Origin: Clavibacter sp. VKM Ac-2873
Lineage (GTDB): Bacteria; Actinomycetota; Actinomycetes; Actinomycetales; Microbacteriaceae
Reading direction: 5' to 3'
DNA length: 64,000 nt
NCBI RefSeq assembly: GCF_015351075.1
Contig: NZ_JADKRS010000002.1
Coordinates: 248,001-312,000, forward strand
The translations under genes were made by a program, and so were the position numbers. Below, piece by piece: positions 8,192 through 17,508 of this stretch (positions are counted from its first letter, which is position 1; every line of letters begins with the position of its first letter). Below the pieces are notes generated by a model. The model did no database searches. It had not been told where the DNA came from and saw nothing but the letters and a program-made list of their open reading frames with translations.

Positions 8192-9475
8192 TCAGTCGGT
8201 CCCGCGGAGCCGCGCGACCGTGTGCATCACGTGGTAGATCACGATGGCCGCGATGGTGCCGAGCGCGATGCCGTTGAACGAGACGGTGCCGAGCGTGAAG
8301 GTGAACGGCGCGATCGCGACGATGAGCGCGGTCGCCGCCGTGAGCTGGTTGACGGGCTTCGAGAAGTCCACCCTGTTGTCCAGCCAGATCTTCACGCCGA
8401 TGATCCCGATGAGGCCGTAGAGCGCGGTCGTCACGCCGCCGAGCACGCCGGCCGGGATCGTGTTGATCACGGCGCCGACCTTGGGCGAGAGGCCGAGCAG
8501 CACGGCGAACGCGCCGGCGACCCAGTACGCGGCGGTCGAGTAGACGCGCGTGGCGGCCATCACGCCGATGTTCTCGCCGTAGGTCGTGGTGCCGGATCCA
8601 CCGCCGAGGCCGGCGAGCACGGTCGCGAGGCCGTCGGCGAGCAGCGCGCGGCCGGTCAGCCTGTTCACCGATCCGTCGGTCATCTGCGCGACGCCGCGGA
8701 TGTGCCCCACGTTCTCCGCGACCAGCACGAGCACCACGGGCAGGAACGCGGGCAGCAGCGCCCAGAACTGCGGCGTGATCTCGGGCGCGTGGAACTCGGG
8801 CAGCCCGATCCAGGCGGCGGACCCGATCGGGTCGAACACGATCTCGCCGCGGATCGCGGCCACGACGTAGCCGACGACCACGCCGAGCACGATGGACAGC
8901 CGGCCGAGGATCCCGCGGAACAGCACCGTGGAGAGGATCACGGCGGCGAGCGTGATGGTCGCCGTCACGGGCGCCAGCGCGAAGTTGTCGCGCGCGGCGG
9001 AGGCGAGGTTGAAGCCGATGAGCGCGACGATCGCGCCGGCGACCACGGGCGGGAGCAGCGCGTCGATCCAGCCGGTGCCCGTGAGCTGCACGATGCCGCC
9101 GATGACCGCCAGCATCACGCCGACCGCGACGATGCCCGCGAGCGCCGCCCCGATGCCGCCGCCGCCGGACGCCGTCGCCGCGTTCGCCGCCGTGATCGGC
9201 GCGATGAACGCGAACGACGAGCCGAGGTAGCTCGGCAGCCGGTTCTTCGTGATCAGGAGGAACAGGATCGTCCCGAGCCCCGAGAAGAACAGCGTGGTCG
9301 TGGGCGGGAAGCCCGTGAGCGCGGGCACGAGGAAGGTCGCGCCGAACATCGCGACGACGTGCTGCATCCCGAGCCCGATGGTGCGGGGCCAGGTGAGGCG
9401 CTCGCCGGGGCCGACGACCGCGGAGGTGGCGACCGCCTTGCCGTCGCCGTGGAGGGTCCAGATCTGTCGGGCCAT
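8192..9475 (-). CDS. NCS2 uracil/xanthine permease
   Basis: A 427-residue transporter of the NCS2 (nucleobase:cation symporter 2) family. Twelve or more hydrophobic segments are present. The family motif region VLVAENVGHIRGVAQMTDG carries the Glu of TM8, and GGSGTTTYGENIGVMAATRV is the NCS2 signature with the second substrate-binding Glu. These sequences are closest to UraA/PyrP uracil permeases. ATG 9475 (MARQIWTLHGDGKAV) is the natural start; the open frame to 9691 is untranslated sequence. A TACGCT hexamer about 50 bases upstream on the minus strand may be the -10. It is divergent from the M13 peptidase. Confidence 0.9.
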   Translation of the reverse strand: MARQIWTLHGDGKAVATSAVVGPGERLTWPRTIGLGMQHVVAMFGATFLVPALTGFPPTTTLFFSGLGTILFLLITKNRLPSYLGSSFAFIAPITAANAATASGGGGIGAALAGIVAVGVMLAVIGGIVQLTGTGWIDALLPPVVAGAIVALIGFNLASAARDNFALAPVTATITLAAVILSTVLFRGILGRLSIVLGVVVGYVVAAIRGEIVFDPIGSAAWIGLPEFHAPEITPQFWALLPAFLPVVLVLVAENVGHIRGVAQMTDGSVNRLTGRALLADGLATVLAGLGGGSGTTTYGENIGVMAATRVYSTAAYWVAGAFAVLLGLSPKVGAVINTIPAGVLGGVTTALYGLIGIIGVKIWLDNRVDFSKPVNQLTAATALIVAIAPFTFTLGTVSFNGIALGTIAAIVIYHVMHTVARLRGTD

Positions 9476-9643
9476 GCTCGCCTGCTCTCGCGCGGGTGTG
9501 TGGGGAGACGCCCCGATCGGCGAGCGTAGCGACGCCGTGTTGCGGTGGCGTTTCGCGGGGCGGAACCGGCGCGCGCTCCCGGGGGCCCTCTCCGCTCGCC
9601 CGTCCTCGCCGCACGCTCCCGGGACGCGCGCGGGAGACGCCCC

Positions 9644-9649
9644 TAGGCT
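9644..9649 (+). promoter_or_regulatory. -10 element of the M13 peptidase gene
   Basis: TAGGCT ends 7 bases before ATG 9657, the spacing expected for a leaderless transcript. There is no convincing ribosome site. Confidence 0.5.
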
Positions 9650-9656
9650 CGTGCCC

Positions 9657-11639
9657 ATGAGCGCCGAGACACCTCCGACCGGGATCCGCACCGACGAGCT
9701 GGACCAGGGGGTGCGCCCGCAGGACGACCTCTACCTCCACGTGAACGGGCGCTGGCTCGACCGCACCGAGATCCCCGACGACAAGGCCCGATGGGGCTCG
9801 TTCCACCAGCTCGCCGAGGCGGCCGAGGAGGCGGTGCGGGTGATCATCGAGGAGGCCGTCGACGCCGAGCCCGGCACCGAGGAGCGCCGCTTCGGCGACC
9901 TCTTCACGAGCTTCATGGACGAGGAGAGGGTGGAGGCGCTCGGCATCGAGCCGATCCGCGACCACCTCGATGCGGCCGCCGCGGTCGCCGACGTCCCGTC
10001 CTTCCTCCGCACGCTCGGCGCGCTCGAGCAGACCAACGTCAGCGGCCTGCTCGGCCTCTTCGTCGACAACGACCCGGGGGATCCCGAGCGCTACGTCGTG
10101 CAGATCGAGCAGGGCGGCATCGGCCTCCCCGACGAGAGCTACTACCGCGAGGAGGGCCACGCCGCCGTCCGCGACGCCTACCGCGCGTTCGTCGAGCGCA
10201 TGCTCGACCTCGCCCGGCTCGACGACCCCGCGGGCCGCGCCGACCGGATCCTCGACCTCGAGACCCGCATCGCCGCCGCCCACTGGGACAACGTCCGCAC
10301 CCGCGACAGCCAGGCCACCTACAACCTCGTCACCTGGGCGGAGCTCCGCGACCGCGTGGCGCGGGCCGCCGGCGCCGACCTCGACGTCTGGCGCGACGCC
10401 CTCGACGCCCCCGCCGCCGCGCTCGACGAGGTCGTGCTCCGCGAGCCGAGCTTCGCGGAGGGCCTCGGCGCCCTGCTGACCGACGCCGAGGTGCCCGCGC
10501 TCCGCGACTGGCTCACCTGGCAGGTCGTCCGCTCGAACGCGGCGCTGCTGCCGAAGGCCTTCTCGGAGGCGTCCTTCGACTTCTACGGCCGCACGCTCAC
10601 GGGCGCGCCCGAGCAGCGCGTGCGCTGGAAGCGCGGCGTCTCGCTGGTGGAGGGATCCATGGGGGAGGCCATCGGCCGCATCTACGTCGAGCGCCACTTC
10701 TCGCCCACCGCGAAGGCCGAGATGGACGTGCTCGTCGGCCACCTCGTGGAGGCGTACCGGCAGTCCATCTCCGGGCTCGACTGGATGACCGCGGAGACGC
10801 GCGCGCGGGCGCTCGAGAAGCTCGAGAAGTTCACCCCGAAGATCGGCTTCCCCGACAGGTGGCGCGACTACTCGGCGCTCGAGATCGACTCGACCGACCT
10901 CGTGGGCAACGTGCGCGCGACCGCCCGCTTCGAGACGCGCCGCGAGCTCGCCAAGATCGGCGCGCCGCTCGACCGCGACGAGTGGTTCATGACGCCGCAG
11001 ACCATCAACGCGTACTACAACCCCGGCTTCAACGAGATCGTCTTCCCGGCCGCGATCCTGCAGTTCCCGTTCTTCGACGAGGCGCGGGATCCGGCCGCGG
11101 ACTACGGCGCGATCGGCGCGGTCATCGGGCACGAGATCGGCCACGGCTTCGACGACCAGGGCTCGCGCTACGACGGCGACGGCCGCCTCACCGACTGGTG
11201 GACCCCGGCCGACCGCGCCGCGTTCGAGGAGCGCACGGCGTCGCTCATCGAGCAGTACGACGCGCTCGTGCCGGCGCAGCTCACGTCCGACGACGCTCCG
11301 CACGTGAACGGCGCGCTCACGATCGGCGAGAACATCGGCGACCTGGGCGGCCTCTCCATCGCGTGGAAGGCGTACCTCCTCTCGCTCGAGGGCGCCGAGC
11401 CGCCCGTCATCGACGGCCTCACGGGCGCGGAGCGCTTCTTCCTCTCCTGGGCGCAGGCCTGGCAGCAGAAGGGACGCGACGCCGAGGTGACGCGCCTGCT
11501 CGCCATCGACCCGCACGCGCCGAACGAGTTCCGCTGCAACCAGATCGTCCGCAACATCGACGCGTTCTACGACACGTTCGACGTGCAGCCGGGCGACGGC
11601 CTCTGGCTCGACGAGGAGGCCCGCGTCACCATCTGGTGA
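9657..11639 (+). CDS. M13-family (neprilysin/PepO-type) zinc metallopeptidase
   Basis: A 660-residue peptidase of the family's usual size. Zinc site: HEIGH at residues 492-496 in AVIGHEIGHGFDDQG, with the third ligand Glu in GENIGDLGG (Glu about 558). The substrate-binding NAYYNP begins at 451. The C-terminal NEFRCNQIVRN is also typical of M13 enzymes. No signal peptide or transmembrane anchor is seen, so it is probably cytoplasmic, like PepO oligopeptidases, and degrades short peptides. The start at ATG 9657 gives MSAETPPTGIRTDEL. A TAnnnT hexamer just upstream supports it. Confidence 0.93.
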   Translation: MSAETPPTGIRTDELDQGVRPQDDLYLHVNGRWLDRTEIPDDKARWGSFHQLAEAAEEAVRVIIEEAVDAEPGTEERRFGDLFTSFMDEERVEALGIEPIRDHLDAAAAVADVPSFLRTLGALEQTNVSGLLGLFVDNDPGDPERYVVQIEQGGIGLPDESYYREEGHAAVRDAYRAFVERMLDLARLDDPAGRADRILDLETRIAAAHWDNVRTRDSQATYNLVTWAELRDRVARAAGADLDVWRDALDAPAAALDEVVLREPSFAEGLGALLTDAEVPALRDWLTWQVVRSNAALLPKAFSEASFDFYGRTLTGAPEQRVRWKRGVSLVEGSMGEAIGRIYVERHFSPTAKAEMDVLVGHLVEAYRQSISGLDWMTAETRARALEKLEKFTPKIGFPDRWRDYSALEIDSTDLVGNVRATARFETRRELAKIGAPLDRDEWFMTPQTINAYYNPGFNEIVFPAAILQFPFFDEARDPAADYGAIGAVIGHEIGHGFDDQGSRYDGDGRLTDWWTPADRAAFEERTASLIEQYDALVPAQLTSDDAPHVNGALTIGENIGDLGGLSIAWKAYLLSLEGAEPPVIDGLTGAERFFLSWAQAWQQKGRDAEVTRLLAIDPHAPNEFRCNQIVRNIDAFYDTFDVQPGDGLWLDEEARVTIW

Positions 11640-11650
11640 CGCGCCGCGCG

Positions 11651-12559
11651 ATGGCCGCCGCCGGCGAGGATCCGCGACGCCGCTCCCGGCACACCGGGGG
11701 CGGTGCCGCGCGCCACGCGGGGCAGGAATCGACCGACGGCTTCCGCTCCGCCTTCCGCGCGCTCGGCGGCCTCGCCCTCGACGGGATGCGGGTCGCGGCC
11801 CGTGCCACCGACCTCGACTCGGGCGACGTCGTGCTCGCGGTCGACGACCACGTCGCCCTGCCCGCGGCCGGCCTCGGGCGCGTGCTCCTCCTCGTCGAGC
11901 TGTCCGCGCGCATGACCGGGGGCGACCTCTCGCCGCTGCACCTCGTGGATCGCCGGCCGGACGACGAGGGCGGCACCGCGGGCCTGTGGCGCCACCTCGT
12001 GGTGCCGTCGCTTCCCGTCACGGATCTGGCCTCGCTCGTCGGCGCGACGGGCGATGCGGCCGCGACCAACGCGCTCCTCGGGCTCGTCGGCCTCGACGCC
12101 GTGCGCACGCGCGCCGAGTCGCTCGGCCTCCGTCGCACGGCGCTCCTCGACGTGGCGCGCGGCACCCGCGGGCCGGACGACGCCCCGCAGCTCTCCGTGG
12201 GATCCGCCCGCGAGCTCGCCTCCCTCTTCGCGTCGCTCGTGCACGGCGAGGTGGTCGACGAGGAGACGAGCACGCGCGTGGTCGGCTGGCTCGCGCTCAA
12301 CACCGATCGCTCGATGGTCGCGGCGTCCTTCGGGCTCGACGCGCCCGTGGGCCGCGGCGGCGAGCACGGCATGGCGCTCGTCGACTGCACGGGCGTCGAC
12401 GCGGGCGTCCGCGCCGAGGCCGGCGTGCTCCGCGGGCCGCGCGGCGCGGTCGCGTACGCCGTCATGGTCCACTTCGACGACGCCGACCTCCGCGCCCGCC
12501 TCGCCGTCCGCGACGCCCTGGGCGTGGTCGGGCTCGACCTGCTGGAGCACGTGCACTGA
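11651..12559 (+). CDS. Class A beta-lactamase-fold protein lacking catalytic residues
   Basis: A 302-residue protein that follows the class A beta-lactamase/serine hydrolase fold. The equivalent of PAAS-x-x-K reads PAAGLGRVLLLVE, so the catalytic Ser is Gly74 and the Lys is Arg77. The SDN loop reads GDAAATNALL (Gly134-Asp-Ala136). The KTG strand appears as GRGGEHGMALVD. It therefore cannot use the usual mechanism and is probably a binding or regulatory pseudo-enzyme. No signal peptide is seen, and the N-terminus is basic and disordered (GEDPRRRSRHTGGG). It starts 12 bases after the M13 gene, so the two are likely co-transcribed. The fold call rests on motif spacing and is moderately secure. 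Confidence 0.72.
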   Translation: MAAAGEDPRRRSRHTGGGAARHAGQESTDGFRSAFRALGGLALDGMRVAARATDLDSGDVVLAVDDHVALPAAGLGRVLLLVELSARMTGGDLSPLHLVDRRPDDEGGTAGLWRHLVVPSLPVTDLASLVGATGDAAATNALLGLVGLDAVRTRAESLGLRRTALLDVARGTRGPDDAPQLSVGSARELASLFASLVHGEVVDEETSTRVVGWLALNTDRSMVAASFGLDAPVGRGGEHGMALVDCTGVDAGVRAEAGVLRGPRGAVAYAVMVHFDDADLRARLAVRDALGVVGLDLLEHVH

Positions 12560-12657
12560 GCCGCGCGGATCCCGCCGCCCACCGGTCGTGGATCCGCCCG
12601 GGCGTAGAGTCGGATGTCGCCCGCCACCCCTCCCGGGCGACGGAGGAGACCCCCACG

Positions 12658-13410
12658 ATGACCGGCATGAACCCCGCCACCGCCAAGCGCCTCGCCCGCG
12701 ACGACGTCGCGCCGATGTACGCGGAGGTGGATGCGGCCATCGCGCGCGCCGAGATCCCCGGCACCCCGGAGTGGCAGGAGAAGGTCCGCGGCCGCATCGT
12801 CATGGTGCGCCACGGGCAGACCGAGTGGAGCGTCAACGGGCGCCACACCGGCACGACCGACATCCCCCTCACCGCGACCGGTGAGGAGCAGGCCCGCGCG
12901 GTCGGCGGCGTGCTCGCGGGCACCGAGTTCGGCCTCGTGCTCGCCAGCCCCCGCTCCCGTGCGCAGCGCACGGCCGAGCTCATCGGCTACGGCGACCAGG
13001 CCGAGGTCGACGACCGCCTGGTCGAGTTCGACTACGGCGCGTACGAGGGCCGCACCACCGCCGACATCCAGTCCGAGCGCGGCCACTGGGACCTCTGGAC
13101 CGACGGCGTCCCCGCGGGCGATACCCCCGGCGAGACGTCCGGCCAGGTCCGCGCGCGCGTGCTCGAGGTGCTCGCGCGCGTGCTGCCCGTGCTCGAGTCC
13201 GGCCAGGACGTGCTCCTCGTCGCGCACGCGCATGTGATCCGCGCGCTGGCCGTCGCCTGGGTCGGCCTGCCCGCGGAGGCGGGCGGGATCCTCACGCTCT
13301 CGACCTCCACGCTCAGCGAGCTCGGCTTCGAGCACGGCCGCCACGCGATCATGCGCTGGAACTGCCCGGCGGACGGCTGGGCGCCGTCGCCGGTGGGCGG
13401 CAGCCGCTAG
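12658..13410 (+). CDS. Histidine phosphatase (phosphoglycerate mutase-like)
   Basis: A 250-residue enzyme with the RHG motif MVRHGQTEWSVNGRHTG near residue 50. The second part is ASPRSRAQRTAELIG, and the distal catalytic His is in LLVAHAHVIRALAVAW. Glu in LVEFDYGAYEGR is the usual acid. Its domain order fits the histidine phosphatase branch 1 (PhoE, Gpm2-like). The substrate is unknown; many such proteins hydrolyse phosphoglycolate or sugar phosphates. ATG 12658 has GGAGGAG about 9 bases upstream, and a TAGAGT hexamer at 12605 may be the -10. The N-terminal 45 residues precede the enzyme fold and look helical. Confidence 0.85.
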   Translation: MTGMNPATAKRLARDDVAPMYAEVDAAIARAEIPGTPEWQEKVRGRIVMVRHGQTEWSVNGRHTGTTDIPLTATGEEQARAVGGVLAGTEFGLVLASPRSRAQRTAELIGYGDQAEVDDRLVEFDYGAYEGRTTADIQSERGHWDLWTDGVPAGDTPGETSGQVRARVLEVLARVLPVLESGQDVLLVAHAHVIRALAVAWVGLPAEAGGILTLSTSTLSELGFEHGRHAIMRWNCPADGWAPSPVGGSR

Positions 13411-13461
13411 CGCCGCGGTCGCCGCGCGCGCCCCGCCGCGGTCGCGCGGGCCCGCGCCGCG

Positions 13462-13467
13462 TAGGAT
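13462..13467 (+). promoter_or_regulatory. -10 element of menA
   Basis: TAGGAT ends 8 bases before the GTG start of menA. No ribosome site is visible, so the mRNA is probably leaderless. Confidence 0.45.
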
Positions 13468-13475
13468 CGCCCCTC

Positions 13476-14459
13476 GTGGCACAGAAGAAGAAGCGCACCC
13501 GGCAGGCCCCCTCGTCCGCAGCCCGCACCCGCCCGGGATCCCCGGCGAAGGCCCGCTCCGGCAACCCGGCGAAGGTGCGCAAGGCCACCGCGCGCGACTG
13601 GATCTCCGGCGCGCGCATCCGCACCCTCCCGCTCGCCGTCGCCCCCGTCGCGATCGGCGCGGGAGCGGCCCGCGCGCTCGGCCCCGACGAGGGCGTCTCC
13701 GTCGGCCTCGCGCTCCTCTGCCTCGCCGTCGCGGTGCTGCTGCAGATCGGCGTGAACTACGCCAACGACTACTCCGACGGCGTCCGCGGCACCGACGACG
13801 TGCGCGTCGGCCCCGCCCGCCTCACCGGATCCGGCGCCGCGAAGCCCCGCACCGTGCTCACCGTGGCGCTCACGTTCTTCGGCCTCGCCGCGGTCGCGGG
13901 CCTCGCGATCGTGCTCATCACCGGCCACTGGTGGCTGCTCGCGGTCGGCGCCGTCGCCATCGTCGCGGCCTACTTCTACACGGGCGGGAAGCGCCCCTAC
14001 GGCTACGCCGGCCTCGGCGACGTGGTCGTCTTCGTGTTCTTCGGGCTCGTCGCGACGGCGGGCACGCAGTTCATCCTCATCGGCATGATCACGGGCGAGG
14101 GCTGGCTGGGCGGCGTCGCGGCCGGCGGCTTCGCGGCCGCGGTGCTCATGGTCAACAACATCCGCGACATCGAGCAGGACGGCAAGGTCGGCAAGCGCAC
14201 CCTCGCTGTGCGGCTCGGCCCGCGCGGCTCCCGCATCGTCTACTGCATCGAGATCGCCATCGCCTACGGCGTCGTGGTCTTCTTCTTCCTCTTCTACCCG
14301 AAGGCGCTGCTGGTGCTGTTCACGCTCGTGCTGGCGCTGCCGGCCGCGATCATCGCGTGCACCGGCCGCACCCCCAAGGAGCTGATCCTGTCGCTCCAGC
14401 TCACGAGCATGGCCGCGCTGACGTTCGGCCTGGGCCTCGGGGCGGCGTTCGCGTTCTGA
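13476..14459 (+). CDS. menA: 1,4-dihydroxy-2-naphthoate polyprenyltransferase
   Basis: A 327-residue UbiA-family membrane prenyltransferase. The first Asp-rich motif is NYANDYSDGVRGTDD and the second is NNIRDIEQDGKVGKRT, separated by several membrane helices (about eight in total). This is the MenA pattern: it attaches the polyprenyl chain to 1,4-dihydroxy-2-naphthoate to give demethylmenaquinone. The N-terminus is a basic disordered tail (MAQKKKRTRQAP) ahead of ARDWISGARIRTLPLAVAP. menD, menF, menG and a polyprenyl synthase lie within 10 kb. The start is GTG 13476. Confidence 0.93.
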   Translation: MAQKKKRTRQAPSSAARTRPGSPAKARSGNPAKVRKATARDWISGARIRTLPLAVAPVAIGAGAARALGPDEGVSVGLALLCLAVAVLLQIGVNYANDYSDGVRGTDDVRVGPARLTGSGAAKPRTVLTVALTFFGLAAVAGLAIVLITGHWWLLAVGAVAIVAAYFYTGGKRPYGYAGLGDVVVFVFFGLVATAGTQFILIGMITGEGWLGGVAAGGFAAAVLMVNNIRDIEQDGKVGKRTLAVRLGPRGSRIVYCIEIAIAYGVVVFFFLFYPKALLVLFTLVLALPAAIIACTGRTPKELILSLQLTSMAALTFGLGLGAAFAF

Positions 14460-14464
14460 GCGCG

Positions 14465-14713
14465 ATGGATCCCGCCCTCGTCCGCGCGCTCGAGGTCGAC
14501 CACCACACGTGGCCGACCGGCGACCCGCGGCTGCTCGCCCTCCGGGAGCGGGCGGGCCGCGGGAGGCTCGCGGTCCTCGTGGTCGACGGTGGGCGCCTCG
14601 CGCCGTCCACGCGCAGGACCCCGCCCGCGGTGCGCGACACGCCCCCGACGACGGGCGGCCGGTGGGTCGCCTACGTGCCGGTGGAACGCGACGGATCCGC
14701 GGACCCGGCCTGA
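14465..14713 (+). CDS. Small hypothetical protein after menA
   Basis: An 82-residue frame starting at ATG 14465, five bases after the menA stop. The product begins MDPALVRALEVDHHTWPTGD and contains RLAVLVVDGGRLAPSTRR. There is no recognised domain or membrane segment. Position and codon pattern suggest it may be translated with menA, but it could also be a chance frame in GC-rich DNA. It is convergent with the DUF4229 gene, 25 bases away. Confidence 0.4.
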   Translation: MDPALVRALEVDHHTWPTGDPRLLALRERAGRGRLAVLVVDGGRLAPSTRRTPPAVRDTPPTTGGRWVAYVPVERDGSADPA

Positions 14714-14738
14714 GGCGCGCGGATCAGACGCGCGCGGA

Positions 14739-15125
14739 TCAGCTGCGCTCGGCCTCGCCGTCGGCGCGCGGGGCGGCCGCCGCGGTGTCCGGGGTGCCGG
14801 CGCTCGGAGTGCCCGCGACGCCGGTCGCGACGTCGGCGGCACCGGCCGCGCGCGCACGGCGCTCGGCCGCGTCGATGGCGGCGTCCTCGGTGTCGTCGTC
14901 CTCGACGGGCGCCTTGCGGCCGGCCGCGATGGCCGCGAGATCCGCCGCCATGGCCTCGCGCTGCTTCCGCAGGAAGATGTAGGACCCGCAGAACGACACC
15001 ACCGCGCCGATGACCGCGGCCAGCGGCCAGAAGTCCGGGCTCACGGCGACCACCAGCCCGAACGGGACGGCGAACAGGAGGATGCGGACGACGGTGTAGA
15101 CGAGCCAGTAGCGACGGGAACTCAC
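14739..15125 (-). CDS. DUF4229-type small membrane protein
   Basis: A 128-residue protein. Two membrane helices lie at residues 5-55 (YTVVRILLFAVPFGLVV, then FWPLAAVIGAVVSFCGSYIF). They are followed by LRKQREAMAADLAAIAAG and an acidic, Ala-rich tail. This matches the actinobacterial DUF4229 family, often encoded near menA. The function is unknown. GTG 15125 (VSSRRYWLVYTVVRILLF) is supported by TATGCT six bases upstream, giving a leaderless start. Confidence 0.75.
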   Translation of the reverse strand: MSSRRYWLVYTVVRILLFAVPFGLVVAVSPDFWPLAAVIGAVVSFCGSYIFLRKQREAMAADLAAIAAGRKAPVEDDDTEDAAIDAAERRARAAGAADVATGVAGTPSAGTPDTAAAAPRADGEAERS

Positions 15126-15131
15126 CGGGTC

Positions 15132-15137
15132 AGCATA
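15132..15137 (-). promoter_or_regulatory. -10 element of the DUF4229 gene
   Basis: TATGCT on the minus strand, 6 bases before the GTG at 15125. It supports a leaderless start there. Confidence 0.45.
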
Positions 15138-15252
15138 GGTCGATCGCCTGGACGGGCCCGTCGCCTGCACAGGCCGTCGTCGCCCAGCCGGGGCCCGGCC
15201 AGCGCCCCCTTCCCGCTCGCTGGACGCCCGGCGTCCTCCCCGGTTGCGGAGC

Positions 15253-15258
15253 TACCAT
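15253..15258 (+). promoter_or_regulatory. -10 element of the PLDc_N gene
   Basis: TACCAT followed by 6 bases and then ATG 15265. This fits leaderless transcription. Confidence 0.45.
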
Positions 15259-15264
15259 CGGGAG

Positions 15265-15687
15265 ATGCCCCGCCTGTTGATCGGTCTCGCCGTCGTGATC
15301 GTGTTCTTCACGGTCTTCGTCATCGTGGACACCTCCCTGACGCCGCGGACCCGCATGCGCGGCCTCCCGAAGCCCGTGTGGATCGCGGTGGTCGTCCTGG
15401 TGCCCGTCATCGGCGGGATCCTCTGGCTCGCGATCGGCAAGGACCGCACCGACCTGGCCCGCGCATCCGGACGCCGCCTCGGCCCGGACGACGACCCCGA
15501 CTTCCTCTCCGGCCTCGGCCGCACCCGCTCCGAGGAGGAGCGGATCCGCCGCCTGGAGCAGGAGCTCGCCGACCTCGACGGCGACGGCACGGGACCGGAC
15601 GCCCCGAAGGGGCCGGGCGCCACGGGCGGCCCCGCGCGCCCGAACCGCGACGACGACGACCGCGCGCCCGGCCGCCGGGACGCCTGA
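15265..15687 (+). CDS. PLDc_N-domain membrane protein
   Basis: A 140-residue protein with two membrane helices: LLIGLAVVIVFFTVFVIVDT, and IAVVVLVPVIGGILWLAIG after RGLPKPVW. That arrangement is the phospholipase D N-terminal domain (PLDc_N) found alone in many actinobacteria. The cytoplasmic tail contains SEEERIRRLEQELADLDGDG, a short coiled coil, and an acidic end. No catalytic HKD motif is present, so it is not an enzyme by itself. It sits 6 bases before menD and is probably co-transcribed. Confidence 0.75.
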   Translation: MPRLLIGLAVVIVFFTVFVIVDTSLTPRTRMRGLPKPVWIAVVVLVPVIGGILWLAIGKDRTDLARASGRRLGPDDDPDFLSGLGRTRSEEERIRRLEQELADLDGDGTGPDAPKGPGATGGPARPNRDDDDRAPGRRDA

Positions 15688-15693
15688 CCGCCG

Positions 15694-17466
15694 GTGACCG
15701 CGACCGACCCCGTCCCCGCCCACCCGTCCTCCACCTCGCCCCGCACGGGTGACCCGTCCACGGGCAACCCGTCCACGGATCGCGCGCTCGCGATGCTGCT
15801 GGCGCTCGTCGCCGAGGGCGTCACCGACGTCGTGCTCTGCCCCGGATCCCGCTCCCAGTCCCTCGCTCTCGTCGCCGCCGAGCTGGAGCGCGTGGACGGC
15901 GTGCGCCTGCACGTGCGCATCGACGAGCGCGCCGCCGCGTTCCTCGCGCTCGGCCTCGGCGTCGAGTCCGGCCGCCCGGCGCCCGTCATCACGACGTCCG
16001 GCACGGCCGTCGCCAACCTCCACCCCGCCGTGCTCGAGGGCTGGCACTCGGGCGTCCCGATGCTGCTGCTCACGGGCGACCGCCCGGCGGAGCTCCGCGG
16101 CATCGCCAGCAACCAGACCACGCGGCAGCCCGGGATGCTCGGCGACCGCGTCGTCGTCGTCGACGTGCCGGCGCCCGAGGAGACCGACGACGACCTGGCG
16201 CGGAACGCCGCGATCGCGCGCGACGCGTACCGCCGGGCCCGCGACGAGCGGACGCCCGTGCACGTGAACGTGGCGTTCCGGGATCCGCTCTCGGTCGCGG
16301 TCCCGGACCTGACGGACGCCGTCGCGGAGGCACGCGCCGCCGCTGTCGCTGCCACCGCGGACGCGCCTGCCGCCGCGCCCGCCGACGTCCTCGACCTCCC
16401 GCACGGCCCGCGCACCCTCGTGGTCGCCGGGCATGCCGCGGGCGAGGCCGCGGAGGAGCTCGCGCGCGCCGGCGGCTGGCCGCTCGCCGCCGAGATCTCC
16501 AGCGGATCCCACTTCGGCCCGAACCTCGTCGTCTCCTTCCGCGAGCTGCTCGCCCGCCCCGGCTTCGGCGACCGCGTCGAGCGCGTGATCGTGTTCGGCC
16601 ACCCCACGCTCACCCGCGAGGTGCCGCTGCTCGTCGGGCGCGACGACGTGGAGGCGATCGTCGTGGGATCCACCGGCGGCGAGGACTACGACCCGCGCCA
16701 CCGCGTCACCGCCCACCCGGCGGCCGTGCGCGTGGTCGGCGAGCCCGCAGACGCCGCCGACGCGCGCCGCTGGCTCGGCACCTGGGTGCAGGCGAGCCGC
16801 GCGATCCTCGACGAGGCCTCCGCCGCGGAGTCCGCGCCGCTCCTCCCCTCCGGCACCACGCCCGCGGAGCGCCGCGAATTCGCGCGCGCCGAGCTCGCGG
16901 CCGTGCGGGCCGACGTCACCCGCCGCCACCTCGTGCGCGCCCTCTGGCAGGCGACCTGGCCGCACGACCGCCTCGTGCTCGGGGCGTCGCGGCTCATCCG
17001 CGAGGCCGACCGGGCGCTCCCGGGCAAGCGCGTGCGCGTGCACGCCAACCGCGGGCTCGCCGGCATCGACGGCACGATCTCCACCGGGCTCGGCATCGCG
17101 CTGGCATCGCAGTCCGGATCCGGGAGCGCGGCCGCGGGGATCACGCGCGTGCTCGTCGGCGACCTCACGCTCCTGCACGACGTCGGCTCGCTGCTCCTCG
17201 GCACGGGCGAGCGCGTCCCGCGGATCCAGGTCGTCGTCGGCAACGACGGCGGCGGCACCATCTTCGACGGCCTCGAGGTGTCGCGCACCGCCGCGCCCGC
17301 CGCCATCGACCGCGTCATGTTCACGCCCCAGCGGGTGGATCTCGAGGCCCTCGCGCGGGCCTACGGCTGGGCGTACCTGCGCGCCGCCACGCACGGCGAG
17401 CTGGAGGCGGCGCTCACGACGGCGTCCGAGGCGCCGCTCCTCATCGAGGTGCCGCTGGTCCGGTAG
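15694..17466 (+). CDS. menD: 2-succinyl-5-enolpyruvyl-6-hydroxy-3-cyclohexene-1-carboxylate synthase
   Basis: A 590-residue thiamine-diphosphate enzyme, the expected length for MenD. The N-terminal Pyr domain has [19 protein letters not shown] and the family Glu in [37 protein letters not shown] is strongly MenD-like. The C-terminal PP domain has [17 protein letters not shown] and [16 protein letters not shown], which carry the cofactor contacts, then [13 protein letters not shown]. It condenses isochorismate with 2-oxoglutarate in menaquinone synthesis. GTG 15694 follows the PLDc_N stop by 6 bases. The first 30 residues are low complexity with a short repeat of the pattern [11 protein letters not shown]. 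Confidence 0.95.
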   Translation: MTATDPVPAHPSSTSPRTGDPSTGNPSTDRALAMLLALVAEGVTDVVLCPGSRSQSLALVAAELERVDGVRLHVRIDERAAAFLALGLGVESGRPAPVITTSGTAVANLHPAVLEGWHSGVPMLLLTGDRPAELRGIASNQTTRQPGMLGDRVVVVDVPAPEETDDDLARNAAIARDAYRRARDERTPVHVNVAFRDPLSVAVPDLTDAVAEARAAAVAATADAPAAAPADVLDLPHGPRTLVVAGHAAGEAAEELARAGGWPLAAEISSGSHFGPNLVVSFRELLARPGFGDRVERVIVFGHPTLTREVPLLVGRDDVEAIVVGSTGGEDYDPRHRVTAHPAAVRVVGEPADAADARRWLGTWVQASRAILDEASAAESAPLLPSGTTPAERREFARAELAAVRADVTRRHLVRALWQATWPHDRLVLGASRLIREADRALPGKRVRVHANRGLAGIDGTISTGLGIALASQSGSGSAAAGITRVLVGDLTLLHDVGSLLLGTGERVPRIQVVVGNDGGGTIFDGLEVSRTAAPAAIDRVMFTPQRVDLEALARAYGWAYLRAATHGELEAALTTASEAPLLIEVPLVR

Positions 17467-17508
17467 CGGATCCGGATCGGCGGCGTGCGGGCGTGTGGGC
17501 GTGCCGGG

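Noticed and set aside
5478-11516. Open frame of about 2000 codons on the minus strand
   Set aside because: It runs antisense or out of frame across several well-supported genes. Its product is a low-complexity Arg/Ala/Asp-rich string, typical of the stop-poor shadow frames at 73% G+C.
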